Shown piece by piece: positions 26,812-35,086 of a stretch of DNA of 64,000 nt. Positions within the stretch are counted from its first letter, which is position 1, and every line of letters begins with the position of its first letter. Below the pieces are notes generated by a model. That model was given only the letters and a program-made list of their open reading frames with translations, ran no database searches and was not told where the DNA came from. The DNA is from Aurantimonas coralicida (GTDB taxonomy: Bacteria > Pseudomonadota > Alphaproteobacteria > Rhizobiales > Rhizobiaceae): the NCBI GenBank assembly GCA_011050685.1, contig DRFF01000020.1, forward strand, positions 1 to 64,000, in the 5' to 3' direction. Made by a program: the position numbers and the translations under genes.

Positions 26812-26924
26812 GAGCGGGATGAGGAAAAGTGGGAACCGGTTTTCCGCCCACATCCCGCTCAAAAATTACTGGAATCGATCACGTTTATGAAATGGGATCA
26901 AATCGATCCTATTTCATCGTGATC
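26812..26924. repeat. Double-palindrome intergenic repeat of Rhizobiales type
   Basis: Two imperfect palindromes lie side by side after pyc. The first runs 26812-26860 with arms GAGCGGGATG and CATCCCGCTC and inner pairing GTGGG/CCCAC. The second runs 26877-26924 with arms GATCACG and CGTGATC and inner ATGAAAT/ATTTCAT and GGATC/GATCC. I recognise this paired layout, including the linker ATTACTGGAATCGATCACGT, from intergenic repeats in many Rhizobiales genomes. It is seen once in this window. Transcribed, it would form two long hairpins able to end pyc transcription or protect its 3' end. Confidence 0.8.
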
Positions 26925-26993
26925 TAGCGGGGCGGACCGGCGAGCGACTGGCGTCCATGGCCGAGGATCGGCACAAGCGAAACGGAACTGTGG

Positions 26994-28259
26994 ATGTCTC
27001 TGCCCGCTGAACCGACCGCCACTGCGTCAGGACTTTCGCGCACCTACCCGTCGGCCCGCACCGCCGCCGCCATCGCTTTTTTCGTCAACGGCTTCGTGCT
27101 CGGCAGTTGGGCGCCGCAGGTGCCGGTACTGGCCGACCGGCTCGCCATCTCCCAGTCGACCCTCGGCCTGTTCGTTCTGGTGCTCGGCCTCGGCGCCATG
27201 ACCGCGATGCCGCTGATCGGCGCGACGATCGCCAAGGGCGGTTCGCGGCGGCCCGTGCTTATAACGCAGATGCTGCTGGCTTTCGCCCTGCCGCTGCTGG
27301 CGCTGGCGCCGACAGTGCCCCTCGCCGCTCTGGCGATCTTCTTCTACGGCATGACGCTGGGCGGCATGGATGTGGCGATGAACGCCAACGCCGTCGCGGT
27401 CGAGCGTGGTGCCGGCAAGGCGATCATGTCGTCCTTTCATGGCTTCTGGTCGATCGGCGGATTTGTCGGAGCCGGCGCCGGCGGAGCCGTCATCGCGGCG
27501 ATCGGGCCGGTCGGCCACACGCTCCTCGTCGGTGGCCTGACCTTTGCGATGCTGTGGCCGGTATGGCGGCACATGCTGGAAGACAGGCAAGCCGCCGCGA
27601 TCGACGACGACCAGAGGGCGGTTGGGCTAGCCGGCCTGATCGCGGCCGCGAGACGGGATCGCACGGCTCTCGCGACGGCCTTGGCCATCGGTGTTTTTTC
27701 GTTGTTCGCGATGGTGCCGGAGGGCGCGGCAATCGACTGGAGCGCCATCTATCTGCGCCAGGATCTGAACGTCGACATCGCCGCATCGGGGTTTGGTTTC
27801 GCGGCTTTCTCGGCAGCGATGGCCCTGTTCCGCTTCGTCGGCGACAGAATCCGCAACCGGATCGGGGCGGTCGGCACTGTGCGCCTGTCCCTCCTCGTCG
27901 CGGTGGCGGGTCTGGTTCTGATCGGCGCGGCGGGCAATCTTTCCACCGTCCTCGCCGGATTCGCGCTCCTCGGGATCGGCCTGTCCAACATCGTGCCGAT
28001 CGCCTTTTCGGCAGCCGGCAATATCGATGGGCTGAAGCCAGGCATCGGCATCGCGATCGCGACGACCTTTGGCTATTCCGGCATCCTGATCGCGCCGGCT
28101 GCGATCGGCGCGCTGGCGGATCGCTTCGGCTTCCCTGCCGTGTTCCTGGGGATGTCGACGCTGCTGGTGGTCATTCTCGCGATGTCAGCTCTGATGGCCG
28201 GCGCCGACGATGGCAACGCGCAACGACGACAGGAGACCGGCACGAAGCCGGTCCCCTGA
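26994..28259 (+). CDS. MFS transporter (YbjJ-like)
   Basis: This 421-residue permease has about 12 predicted membrane helices. FVNGFVLGSWAPQVPVLADRLAISQSTLGLFVL at the start, GMTLGGMDVAMNANAVAVER and MSSFHGFWSIGGFVGAG resemble the YbjJ subgroup of major facilitator transporters. A central hydrophilic loop near residue 205 divides two six-helix halves, and a GDRIRNRIG segment is the usual inter-helix motif. The substrate is unknown; a proton-driven exporter or sugar permease is possible. It lies between the repeat and a convergent small membrane protein gene. Confidence 0.88.
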   Translation: MSLPAEPTATASGLSRTYPSARTAAAIAFFVNGFVLGSWAPQVPVLADRLAISQSTLGLFVLVLGLGAMTAMPLIGATIAKGGSRRPVLITQMLLAFALPLLALAPTVPLAALAIFFYGMTLGGMDVAMNANAVAVERGAGKAIMSSFHGFWSIGGFVGAGAGGAVIAAIGPVGHTLLVGGLTFAMLWPVWRHMLEDRQAAAIDDDQRAVGLAGLIAAARRDRTALATALAIGVFSLFAMVPEGAAIDWSAIYLRQDLNVDIAASGFGFAAFSAAMALFRFVGDRIRNRIGAVGTVRLSLLVAVAGLVLIGAAGNLSTVLAGFALLGIGLSNIVPIAFSAAGNIDGLKPGIGIAIATTFGYSGILIAPAAIGALADRFGFPAVFLGMSTLLVVILAMSALMAGADDGNAQRRQETGTKPVP

Positions 28260-28286
28260 TATTCGTGACCAGTCAGGCTATGGCCG

Positions 28287-28445
28287 TCAGATCCGTCCGA
28301 GCAAAAGCAGGACCAGGATCACGACGACGATCAGGCCAAGGATACCCGACGGGCCATAGCCCCAACCGCGCGAGTAACCCCACGACGGCAGCGCGCCGAT
28401 GAGGAGAAGAATAAGGATGACGAGAAGGATAGTACCGATGCTCAT
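28287..28445 (-). CDS. DUF3309 small hydrophobic protein
   Basis: This 52-residue protein consists almost wholly of two hydrophobic stretches, SIGTILLVILILLLIGALPSW and GILGLIVVVILVLLLLGRI, joined by YSRGWGYGPSG. That pattern is the DUF3309 family, small membrane proteins of unknown role common in alphaproteobacteria and often linked to stress conditions. I place the start at the ATG at 28445; an upstream in-frame start would add nine residues foreign to the family. A possible EcfG promoter lies about 40 bases upstream, which would fit stress control. Confidence 0.85.
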   Translation of the reverse strand: MSIGTILLVILILLLIGALPSWGYSRGWGYGPSGILGLIVVVILVLLLLGRI

Positions 28446-28486
28446 GGTGAGGTCCGATCGTTTTTTTGACAACAGTCACCATCACA

Positions 28487-28511
28487 AACCGTTGAACGCC
28501 GTTTGGGTTCC
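28487..28511 (-). promoter_or_regulatory. Candidate EcfG-type promoter for the DUF3309 gene
   Basis: On the minus strand GGAAC (28507-28511) is followed after 16 bases by GGTT (28487-28490), against the EcfG consensus GGAAC, 16-17 bases, CGTT. Start of transcription would be near 28479, leaving a leader of about 34 bases before the ATG. One base of the -10 element deviates. Confidence 0.35.
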
Positions 28512-28676
28512 CGTCGAAGGAAGCAAATGATGCTGTTGGTTAAGCCGGACCAAATCCTCCGATCGCGACGATCACCGCGAGCAGGGTGAAGCCGGCAGGG
28601 CCTTCGCGTTCAGCGACCGGTGGCCGAGCGAATTGACAAGGGGGCGTCAAGACGCCACCTCGCAGGTGGAAAGCAT

Positions 28677-29960
28677 ATGTCCTCAAGGTTCGCCATGACT
28701 GTTCAGACTTCGATCGACACCGTCGACGCCGATCCCGCGCCCCGCCGCCTGACTGTCGGTGTCGATGTCGGCGGCATCGTCGTTGGCGGCGACGCGCCGG
28801 TCGTGGTGCAGTCGATGACGAACACCGACACCGCCGACATCGACGCGACGGTGGCGCAGGTCGCCGCCCTTGCCGAGGCGGGCTCCGAGATCGTGCGGAT
28901 CACGGTAGATCGCGACGAATCCGCCGCGGCGGTGCCGAAAGTGCGCGAACGGCTCGACCGGCTGGGTGTCTCAGTGCCGCTGGTCGGCGACTTCCACTAT
29001 ATCGGCCACAAGCTTTTGGCCGACCATCCGGCCTGCGCCGAGGCACTGGCCAAATACCGCATCAATCCGGGCAATGTCGGCTTCAAGGAAAAGAAGGACC
29101 GGCAGTTCGTCGCGATCGTCGAAACGGCGATCCGTTACGACAAGCCAGTGCGGATCGGCGTCAATTGGGGCTCGCTCGACCAGGCGCTTTTGACCCGGCT
29201 GATGGACGCCAACAACGACTTGCCGCAACCGCGTTCGGCCCGCGCCGTGACCCGCGAGGCGATCATCCAGTCGGCGCTGCTTTCGGCGGCGCTCGCCGAG
29301 GAAACCGGACTTGCGCGCGATCGCATCATCCTGTCGGCCAAGGTCAGCCAGGTGCAGGATCTGATCGCTGTCTACCGCGATCTGTCGCGCCGCACCGACC
29401 ACGCACTGCACCTCGGCCTCACCGAGGCCGGCATGGGCTCGAAGGGCATCGTCGCGTCCTCGGCTGCGATGGGCATCCTGCTCCAGGAGGGAATCGGCGA
29501 CACGATCCGCGTCTCGCTGACGCCGGAGCCCGGCGGCGACCGCACCCGCGAGGTGCAGGTCGCCCAGGAACTCCTGCAGACGATGGGCTTTCGCCAGTTC
29601 GTGCCGATCGTCGCCGCCTGTCCCGGCTGCGGCCGAACCACCTCGACCGTCTTTCAGGAACTCGCCGAAAAAATTCAGACGGACCTGCGTGTCAACATGC
29701 CGGCCTGGCGGGAGAAATATCCCGGCGTCGAGGCGCTCAACATCGCGGTGATGGGCTGTATCGTCAACGGGCCGGGCGAATCCAAGCACGCCGATATCGG
29801 CATTTCGCTGCCGGGAACCGGCGAGACGCCGGCCGCGCCGGTCTTCGTCGACGGCAAGAAGACCGTGACGCTGCGCGGGCCGAACATCGCGACCGAGTTC
29901 CAGGCGATGGTCGCCGCTTATATCGAGCGCCGCTTCGGAGAAAAGCAGGCGGCGGAATAG
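28677..29960 (+). CDS. ispG: 4-hydroxy-3-methylbut-2-enyl diphosphate synthase
   Basis: IspG (GcpE) performs the next-to-last step of the MEP pathway, converting MEcPP to HMBPP with a [4Fe-4S] cluster. The 427-residue protein shows [13 protein letters not shown] at the barrel entrance, [21 protein letters not shown], and the cluster-binding cysteines in ACPGCGRTT and [12 protein letters not shown]. The ATG at 28677 follows AGGTGG with a 7-base spacer; a further in-frame start at 28620 lacks one. The protein is of normal length. Downstream ispA, also isoprenoid synthesis, is on the other strand 1.8 kb away. Confidence 0.97.
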   Translation: MSSRFAMTVQTSIDTVDADPAPRRLTVGVDVGGIVVGGDAPVVVQSMTNTDTADIDATVAQVAALAEAGSEIVRITVDRDESAAAVPKVRERLDRLGVSVPLVGDFHYIGHKLLADHPACAEALAKYRINPGNVGFKEKKDRQFVAIVETAIRYDKPVRIGVNWGSLDQALLTRLMDANNDLPQPRSARAVTREAIIQSALLSAALAEETGLARDRIILSAKVSQVQDLIAVYRDLSRRTDHALHLGLTEAGMGSKGIVASSAAMGILLQEGIGDTIRVSLTPEPGGDRTREVQVAQELLQTMGFRQFVPIVAACPGCGRTTSTVFQELAEKIQTDLRVNMPAWREKYPGVEALNIAVMGCIVNGPGESKHADIGISLPGTGETPAAPVFVDGKKTVTLRGPNIATEFQAMVAAYIERRFGEKQAAE

Positions 29961-30060
29961 TCGCGTCCGGGCGGCGGCCAGGATTCTAGCGCGTTTTTTC
30001 GTCGACCTTTTCGCCGGGCCGCCGCTTCGTCATAGTGGCGGGGAGCCGGGGCAGCTTTGG

Positions 30061-31086
30061 TTGCGCTCCTACGACCCGATGCGGATTAGTCCGATGCAAG
30101 ACGACCTTTTCCCATTTCGGCATGCCTGCCTCTGCGTCGCCGCAGGAGTCTTTGCTCTCGCCGCTATCACGCCGACTCGGGCCGCTCCCGCCGGTGACGA
30201 CGCCGGCTCATCGCTGACCCTGCCCGCCCTCGCCTATCCGAACACCCCGCCAAGGATCGTCGCCGACCCGAGCCGCACGCCTGATGATAGCTCCGCCAAG
30301 GCGGCAGCGCTGCGGACGTCAAAGCCGGCCGCCACCGATATCTGCGCCCTGATCGCCGCGAACGCCGACGCCGTCGGCATGTCCAGGGACTTTTTCGCCC
30401 GGCTGATCTGGAAGGAAAGCCGCTTCGACGTCGGCGCGATCTCTCCCGTCGGCGCGCAGGGCATTGCCCAATTCATGCCCTATACGGCGGACGAGCGCGG
30501 CCTCGCCGACCCTTACGATGTTGTCTCAGCCATCCGGCACTCGGCGCTCTATCTCCACGATCTGAAGGCCGAACTCGGCAATTGGGGGCTTGCCGCGGCC
30601 GCCTACAATGGCGGTATCAACCGGGTGAAAGGCTGGGTCGCCAATGGCGGATCGCTTCCGTCGGAGACCGAGGAATACGTCAACGCCATCACCTTTCGTC
30701 CGGCCGACTGGTTCAAGGAAGACGGCAACGAACTGGAGCCGAAGCCGCTCGAAGCCGAACGCGAATTCCTGCAAAGCTGCGCCCGGTTGCCCATCATGAA
30801 GACGCGGGCGATCTTCGCCACTGTCGAAAGCGCCCCGATGCGCCCCTGGGGCGTGCAGGTCGCCGGTCATGTGAAGCAGTCGGTCGCGATGCAGATGTTT
30901 CGCCGCGTACAATCGGTCCATCCGGGGATCCTCGGCGGCAAGGCACCGCTCGTCCTGCGCGATCGCGCCGGCGGACGCATTAAAATCTACGCCGTCAGGA
31001 TCGGCGCCGAGACGCGGGGCGAGGCCGACCAGCTTTGCCAGCGTCTGCGCGGCGCCGGCGGCTCCTGCGTGGTGATGAAGAACTGA
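30061..31086 (+). CDS. Lytic transglycosylase (SLT domain) with SPOR-like tail
   Basis: This secreted murein-cleaving enzyme has a hydrophobic leader (CLCVAAGVFALAAITPTRA) and an SLT domain around residues 100-220. WKESRFDVGAISPVGAQGIAQFMP carries the catalytic Glu and the GAQG motif, and AAAYNGGINRVKGW is the late SLT motif. The C-terminal 75 residues (WGVQVAGHVKQSVAMQMFRRVQ through GEADQLCQRLRGAGGSCVVMKN) look like a SPOR fold, which binds denuded glycan at the septum. It probably cuts peptidoglycan during growth or division. The start is not certain: TTG 30061, ATG 30079 and ATG 30094 are possible. Confidence 0.87.
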   Translation: MRSYDPMRISPMQDDLFPFRHACLCVAAGVFALAAITPTRAAPAGDDAGSSLTLPALAYPNTPPRIVADPSRTPDDSSAKAAALRTSKPAATDICALIAANADAVGMSRDFFARLIWKESRFDVGAISPVGAQGIAQFMPYTADERGLADPYDVVSAIRHSALYLHDLKAELGNWGLAAAAYNGGINRVKGWVANGGSLPSETEEYVNAITFRPADWFKEDGNELEPKPLEAEREFLQSCARLPIMKTRAIFATVESAPMRPWGVQVAGHVKQSVAMQMFRRVQSVHPGILGGKAPLVLRDRAGGRIKIYAVRIGAETRGEADQLCQRLRGAGGSCVVMKN

Positions 31087-31147
31087 AGCTTTCACCTTGC
31101 GGACTTTGCCGGATGGGCTACGCTACTTCCGCGAACTGGAGATGCCG

Positions 31148-31345
31148 ATGCGCAAGACGATCGCCCTTGATGATGACTTGGTTGCAAAGGCACAGGATTT
31201 TACGGGGCTTAAGGAGAAAAGTGCGCTCGTACGCGAAGCGCTGAAAGCCCTGATCGAGAGAGAGAGCGCGAGACAGCTTGCGCGCTTGGGCGGCAGCGAG
31301 CCGGACTTGATCGTCGCCCCGCGTAGGCGCACGCCACCGGAATGA
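31148..31345 (+). CDS. vapB: VapB-type antitoxin
   Basis: This 65-residue protein begins MRKTIALDDDLVAKAQDFTGLKEKSALVREALKALIERESA, the ribbon-helix-helix DNA-binding form of VapB found in type II toxin-antitoxin pairs. The C-terminal tail SEPDLIVAPRRRTPPE would wrap the toxin. GGAG six bases before ATG 31148 favours that start over the ATG at 31142. The last codons overlap the vapC ATG by 4 bases, so the two are translationally coupled. It probably represses its own promoter together with VapC. Confidence 0.88.
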   Translation: MRKTIALDDDLVAKAQDFTGLKEKSALVREALKALIERESARQLARLGGSEPDLIVAPRRRTPPE

Positions 31346-31713
31346 TCCTTGTCGACACGTCGATCTGGATCGATCATCTCCGCCGCGCAGATGCAAAGTT
31401 GTCGGAATACCTTCTCCAGGCACAGGTCTTGACGCATCCTTTCGTCATTGGGGAACTAGCCCTTGGAAATCTGCGTCAGCGCCAGACCATTCTCCAAGCC
31501 TTGGATGATCTTCCGCGAGCCATCATTGCCTCTGATGCGGAGGTGCTGCGCTTCATCGAAGACGAAAAACTGTTCGGCGCCGGTATAGGATATGTCGACG
31601 CACACCTGCTCACCTCAACCCGGATTATGCCAGAAGTCACCTTATGGACCGGGGACAAGCGCCTCCGCGCGGCGGCCGAGCGGCTGTCGCTTGCCGGCAA
31701 TGGGGGCGAGTAG
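31342..31713 (+). CDS. vapC: VapC-type PIN-domain ribonuclease toxin
   Basis: This 123-residue PIN protein would cleave RNA, often initiator or other tRNAs, when released from VapB. The acidic metal-binding residues are visible: Asp5 in ILVDTSIWIDHL, Glu38 in VIGELALGNL, Asp86 in IGYVDAHLL and Asp105 in LWTGDKRL. The order and spacing match VapC. The ATGA overlap with vapB is typical. All acidic positions are intact, so the toxin is probably functional. A tRNA-like remnant begins about 28 bases after its stop. Confidence 0.92.
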   Translation: MILVDTSIWIDHLRRADAKLSEYLLQAQVLTHPFVIGELALGNLRQRQTILQALDDLPRAIIASDAEVLRFIEDEKLFGAGIGYVDAHLLTSTRIMPEVTLWTGDKRLRAAAERLSLAGNGGE

Positions 31714-31806
31714 ACGACGCCCTTGTCGGGACGTCCTTGTCGGATAGGCCGGGCTCGAACGATCGACATTGCGTCAACTGCTCCGAAACCACTCAATTCT
31801 GCCGCG

Positions 31807-32709
31807 CTAACGCGTCCGCTCCGCTACGAACCGCGCCGCCTCGACCAACGTCGTCGCTTTGTCGCCATAGGGCGCCAGTTCCGCTTCGGCCTGCGCCACG
31901 AGTTCGGCGAGGCGGTCTTGCGTCCAGGCGATGCCGTTGAGCGCGGGCAGCGTCTTTTTGCCACGGCTCCGGTCTTTGCCCGCCGCCTTGCCGAGCGTCG
32001 TGGCGTCCGCCGTCTCGTCGAGGAGATCGTCGGCGAGTTGGAAGGCGAGCCCGACGATCTCGCCGAAGCGCCGCAACCGGGCACGATCGGGCGCTGCCGC
32101 ATCGGCGATCACCGGCCCGGCCTCACAGGCGCAGGCGATCAGCGCGCCGGTCTTCATCGCCTGCATCGTCGCGATTTCATCCTCCGATAGAGTGCGCCCC
32201 TCTGCCTCCAGATCGAGCGCCTGGCCACCTGCCATGCCCGCCGCCCCAGCGTCGCGCGAGAGCAGAGCGACGAGGCCGATCCGCGCGGAGGGGGAAAGAC
32301 CGTCCTCATCGGCGATCAAACCGAAGGCGAGTGTCAACAGGCTGTCACCAGCGAGAATCGCCGTCGCCTCGTCGAACGCCTTGTGAACGGTCGGCTTGCC
32401 GCGCCGCATCGCATCGTCGTCCATGGCCGGCAAATCGTCATGGACCAGCGAATAGCAGTGGACGCATTCGAGCGCGGTCGCCGCGGCGAGCGCCTCGTCC
32501 GGATCGGCGCCGAACAGGCGGGCGCTCTCCACAAGCAGAAACGGCCGCAGCCGCTTGCCGCCGTCGAGTGCGCCATGACGCATCGCCCTGAGAAGCCGCT
32601 CGGGAATCGCCTCCAGCAGCCGGTCCGAGCCGCCGAGCCGGCGCGCCAAAGAGGCCTCGATCGCCTTTGCCGACGCGGCCAGCCGCGTTTCGAAATCACT
32701 CGCGCTCAT
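31807..32709 (-). CDS. ispA: Farnesyl/geranylgeranyl diphosphate synthase
   Basis: This 300-residue trans-prenyltransferase condenses IPP with allylic diphosphates. The first Asp-rich motif is HDDLPAMDDD around residue 92 and the second is FQLADDLLDE near residue 230. GGKRLRPFLLVE and GMAGGQALDLEAEG are also typical of the IspA group. I took MSASDFETRL (32709) as the start; the frame is open 20 codons further up but that part is not family-like. Product length cannot be set with certainty from sequence; farnesyl diphosphate is most likely. Its 3' end abuts the tRNA-like remnant. Confidence 0.94.
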   Translation of the reverse strand: MSASDFETRLAASAKAIEASLARRLGGSDRLLEAIPERLLRAMRHGALDGGKRLRPFLLVESARLFGADPDEALAAATALECVHCYSLVHDDLPAMDDDAMRRGKPTVHKAFDEATAILAGDSLLTLAFGLIADEDGLSPSARIGLVALLSRDAGAAGMAGGQALDLEAEGRTLSEDEIATMQAMKTGALIACACEAGPVIADAAAPDRARLRRFGEIVGLAFQLADDLLDETADATTLGKAAGKDRSRGKKTLPALNGIAWTQDRLAELVAQAEAELAPYGDKATTLVEAARFVAERTR

Positions 32710-32881
32710 TCGCGTATCCCTGCTCCCCAACCTCGCGTCCGGCTTTGCCCATGTCGCGCCGCCGGTCAAGCAAAGCGGCGTTGCGGCGCCTCGGCGAGCC
32801 GGCTAGAACGCTCGTCATGAGCCTTCGCCGTTGCCTCCGCATCGTGGATAGTCCGGACGCCCGTCGTGGCCGGCCGCTCTG

Positions 32882-33568
32882 ATGCGCCGCATTTTCGCCG
32901 GCGCTTTCCTGATCGTTCTGCTGCTTGGGGCGATTCCGCTCGTCCTGACGCCGGTCTACGCCATCCGCGCAGTGCATCCGATCTCGACGCTCATGTTGGC
33001 CGATCATTTCACCTTCCGGCCGATGCTCCGCGAGTGGGTCTCGATCGACGATGTCGCGCCGGTGATGGTCTATTCGGTGATGATGTCGGAGGACGGCCAG
33101 TTCTGCCGGCATGACGGCATCGACTGGGGCGAGATGCGCGCCGTCGTCGAGGAGGCCTTGGCGGGCGAGGAAACGCGCGGGGCCTCGACCATCCCGATGC
33201 AGATGGTGAAGAACCTGTTTCTGTGGAACGGGCGGTCCTATCTGCGCAAGGGACTGGAAGCGCCGCTGGCACTTTACGCCGACGCCATCTTGTCGAAGCG
33301 ACGGATCATGGAAATCTACTTGAACATCGTCGAGTGGGACACTGGCGTCTACGGTGTCGGCGCGGCGAGCCAGCACTTTTTCGGCCGCTCCGCCGCCGAA
33401 CTCAACGCCCGCCAGGCCGCTCTCCTCGCCGTCACGCTACCGGCTCCGGGAGCACGCAGCCCGGCCAACCCGAGCAAGAGCCTCGATCGCCTGGCCCGCC
33501 GTGTCGAGCGCCTCGCAAGCCGGTCCGGCGACTATATCGGCTGCCTGAAACCGGCGAAGGTGAGCTGA
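32882..33568 (+). CDS. mtgA: Monofunctional peptidoglycan glycosyltransferase
   Basis: This 228-residue GT51 enzyme polymerises lipid II into glycan strands without a transpeptidase domain. An N-terminal membrane anchor (residues 5-28) precedes the catalytic region with [19 protein letters not shown] (catalytic Glu in EDxxF), [17 protein letters not shown], and [50 protein letters not shown] closes the domain. It starts 112 bases beyond the proposed start of ispA, which runs the other way, and precedes rpmF, an arrangement familiar from Rhizobiales. Confidence 0.95.
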   Translation: MRRIFAGAFLIVLLLGAIPLVLTPVYAIRAVHPISTLMLADHFTFRPMLREWVSIDDVAPVMVYSVMMSEDGQFCRHDGIDWGEMRAVVEEALAGEETRGASTIPMQMVKNLFLWNGRSYLRKGLEAPLALYADAILSKRRIMEIYLNIVEWDTGVYGVGAASQHFFGRSAAELNARQAALLAVTLPAPGARSPANPSKSLDRLARRVERLASRSGDYIGCLKPAKVS

Positions 33569-33798
33569 CGGTTTTCGCCTCGGCCCCTTTCCAAAGCCGC
33601 TGGGCTTTGCTATGGGCACCCTCGAATTCCCGTCATGGTGAAGCCTTGCCGCGATCGCAGCGTGATCGCAGTGGCTTTGGACGTGAAAGCGCGGCGCGAA
33701 GAAGCGGGACGTTTCCTGGCGTTGGCGCGCAACAGATCAGACTGACGTCGCCGATGCGCCTCGCGGGCCATCGCCCGACAGCCCGAACGGAGCAGAAC

Positions 33799-33984
33799 AT
33801 GGCCGTACCCAAACGCAAAACATCCCCGTCGAAGCGCGGCATGCGCCGCTCGATGGATGCGCTGAAGGCGCCGACCTACATCGAGGACAAGGATTCGGGC
33901 GAGCTGCGCCGGCCGCACCACGTTGACCTGAAGACCGGCATGTATCGCGGTCGTCAGATCCTGACGATCAAGGAAAAAGCCTGA
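33799..33984 (+). CDS. rpmF: 50S ribosomal protein L32
   Basis: This 61-residue basic protein starts [22 protein letters not shown] and ends [11 protein letters not shown], the standard alphaproteobacterial L32. The zinc-binding cysteines found in some L32 proteins are absent, so it is the zinc-free form. GGAG precedes the ATG. It is separated from mtgA by 230 bases, which should hold its own promoter. A bidirectional terminator lies 140 bases downstream. Confidence 0.96.
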   Translation: MAVPKRKTSPSKRGMRRSMDALKAPTYIEDKDSGELRRPHHVDLKTGMYRGRQILTIKEKA

Positions 33985-34124
33985 CCCCGAAGCTGGCGCC
34001 ATGCGTCATCAGGCGCACACGGCAATTGGCGTGTCTGGGCATGATGGCGTGAGGGCGGCCGCGATCCGTTGCGGATGTCGGCTCCTGCGCCGGAATGGCG
34101 CAGCCATATCCTGACTCAGAATCG

Positions 34125-34155
34125 AAAAAGGCCGGTTTCAGCAACCGGCCTTTTT
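34125..34155. terminator. Bidirectional Rho-independent terminator between rpmF and phaR
   Basis: AAAAAGGCCGGTT, loop TCAGC, then AACCGGCCTTTTT. The 8-bp stem flanked by A5 and T5 can end both the rightward rpmF transcript and the leftward phaR transcript. Confidence 0.85.
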
Positions 34156-34213
34156 CGCGTTTGAGGGCCAAGGAAGCTGGCGTGAAGCCTTTCCGGCCTC
34201 TAAACGCCAGGCC

Positions 34214-34822
34214 TCAGTCCTTCTTCTTGCCGTCGAGGGCCTCGATGCGCTTCTGCATTTCGGCGAGTTGCTGGCGCATCGCTTTCAGGTCCTCCTGGCC
34301 GGACGCCGCGTCGCTGTCCGAGCCTTGCGCCGGCGCGCTCTCGCCTTTCCCGGCCTCGCCCATCGCCCCCGCGACGAAAGGGTTGAACACCGCCATGGCC
34401 TTCCGGAACATCTCGGTGTTGCGGACGACCTGCGCCTCCATCATCTTGATCGGCGACTGGGCCATGGGCCCGGCCATCTTGTCGCGAAACCCCTCCTGTT
34501 CGCGGGTAAACGCGCTCATCGACTGCTCGAGATAGCCTGGGATGACCATTTGCATTTGGTCGCCATAGAAGCTGATGAGCTGGCGCAGGAAGGCGATCGG
34601 CATCAGGTTCTGCCCGCCCTTGTTCTCCTGCTCGAAGATGATCTGGGTCAGCACCGAATGGGTGATGTCCTCGCCGGACTTGGCATCCTGGACGACGAAT
34701 TCCTCGTTGCTCTTGACCATCGCGGCCAGGTTTTCGAGCGTCACATAGGTGCTGGTGCCGGTATTGTAGAGCCGACGGTTGGCGTATTTCTTGATGACCG
34801 TAACGTCCGAATTCTTGGCCAT
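34214..34822 (-). CDS. phaR: Polyhydroxyalkanoate synthesis regulator PhaR
   Basis: PhaR represses phasin and sometimes synthesis genes and binds polyester granules, coupling expression to stored polymer. The 202-residue protein has the conserved DNA-binding region VIKKYANRRLYNTGTSTYVTLENLA at residues 9-34 and the granule-associated part with SVLTQIIFEQENKGG and FLRQLISFYGDQMQMVIPGYLEQSM. The C-terminal 70 residues include a Gly/Ser/Ala-rich linker and a short coiled coil. It is divergent from phaA; an inverted repeat in the shared region could be its operator. Confidence 0.95.
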   Translation of the reverse strand: MAKNSDVTVIKKYANRRLYNTGTSTYVTLENLAAMVKSNEEFVVQDAKSGEDITHSVLTQIIFEQENKGGQNLMPIAFLRQLISFYGDQMQMVIPGYLEQSMSAFTREQEGFRDKMAGPMAQSPIKMMEAQVVRNTEMFRKAMAVFNPFVAGAMGEAGKGESAPAQGSDSDAASGQEDLKAMRQQLAEMQKRIEALDGKKKD

Positions 34823-34868
34823 GCCTCACCCCTTGTCCACGATACCGTCGGCGCCCCGAGGACGCTTT

Positions 34869-34888
34869 GTGCAACTGCTTCGTTGCGC
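34869..34888. promoter_or_regulatory. Candidate PhaR operator in the phaR-phaA intergenic region
   Basis: GTGCAAC, six bases TGCTTC, then GTTGCGC form an inverted repeat with one mismatch, rich in TGC/GCA as reported for PhaR sites in Paracoccus and Rhodobacter. It lies 47 bases upstream of the phaR ATG, a fitting place for autorepression. Confidence 0.4.
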
Positions 34889-35086
34889 CGCATAAATGAT
34901 AGGCACAAAACCGGGCGCTTTCCAAACCTTTCAGCTATTGGCGGCAGCGAGGCGAACCGACGAAGCGGGTTTGACAGCCGTGAACCGCCTCTGCGACAAC
35001 TGAGAAAAGTGCGACGGCGCCCTATCTGCATCTGAACCAACGGCACCGGATTCGGCGCGGCGCTCACCTCCAGGGAAGGACATGCC

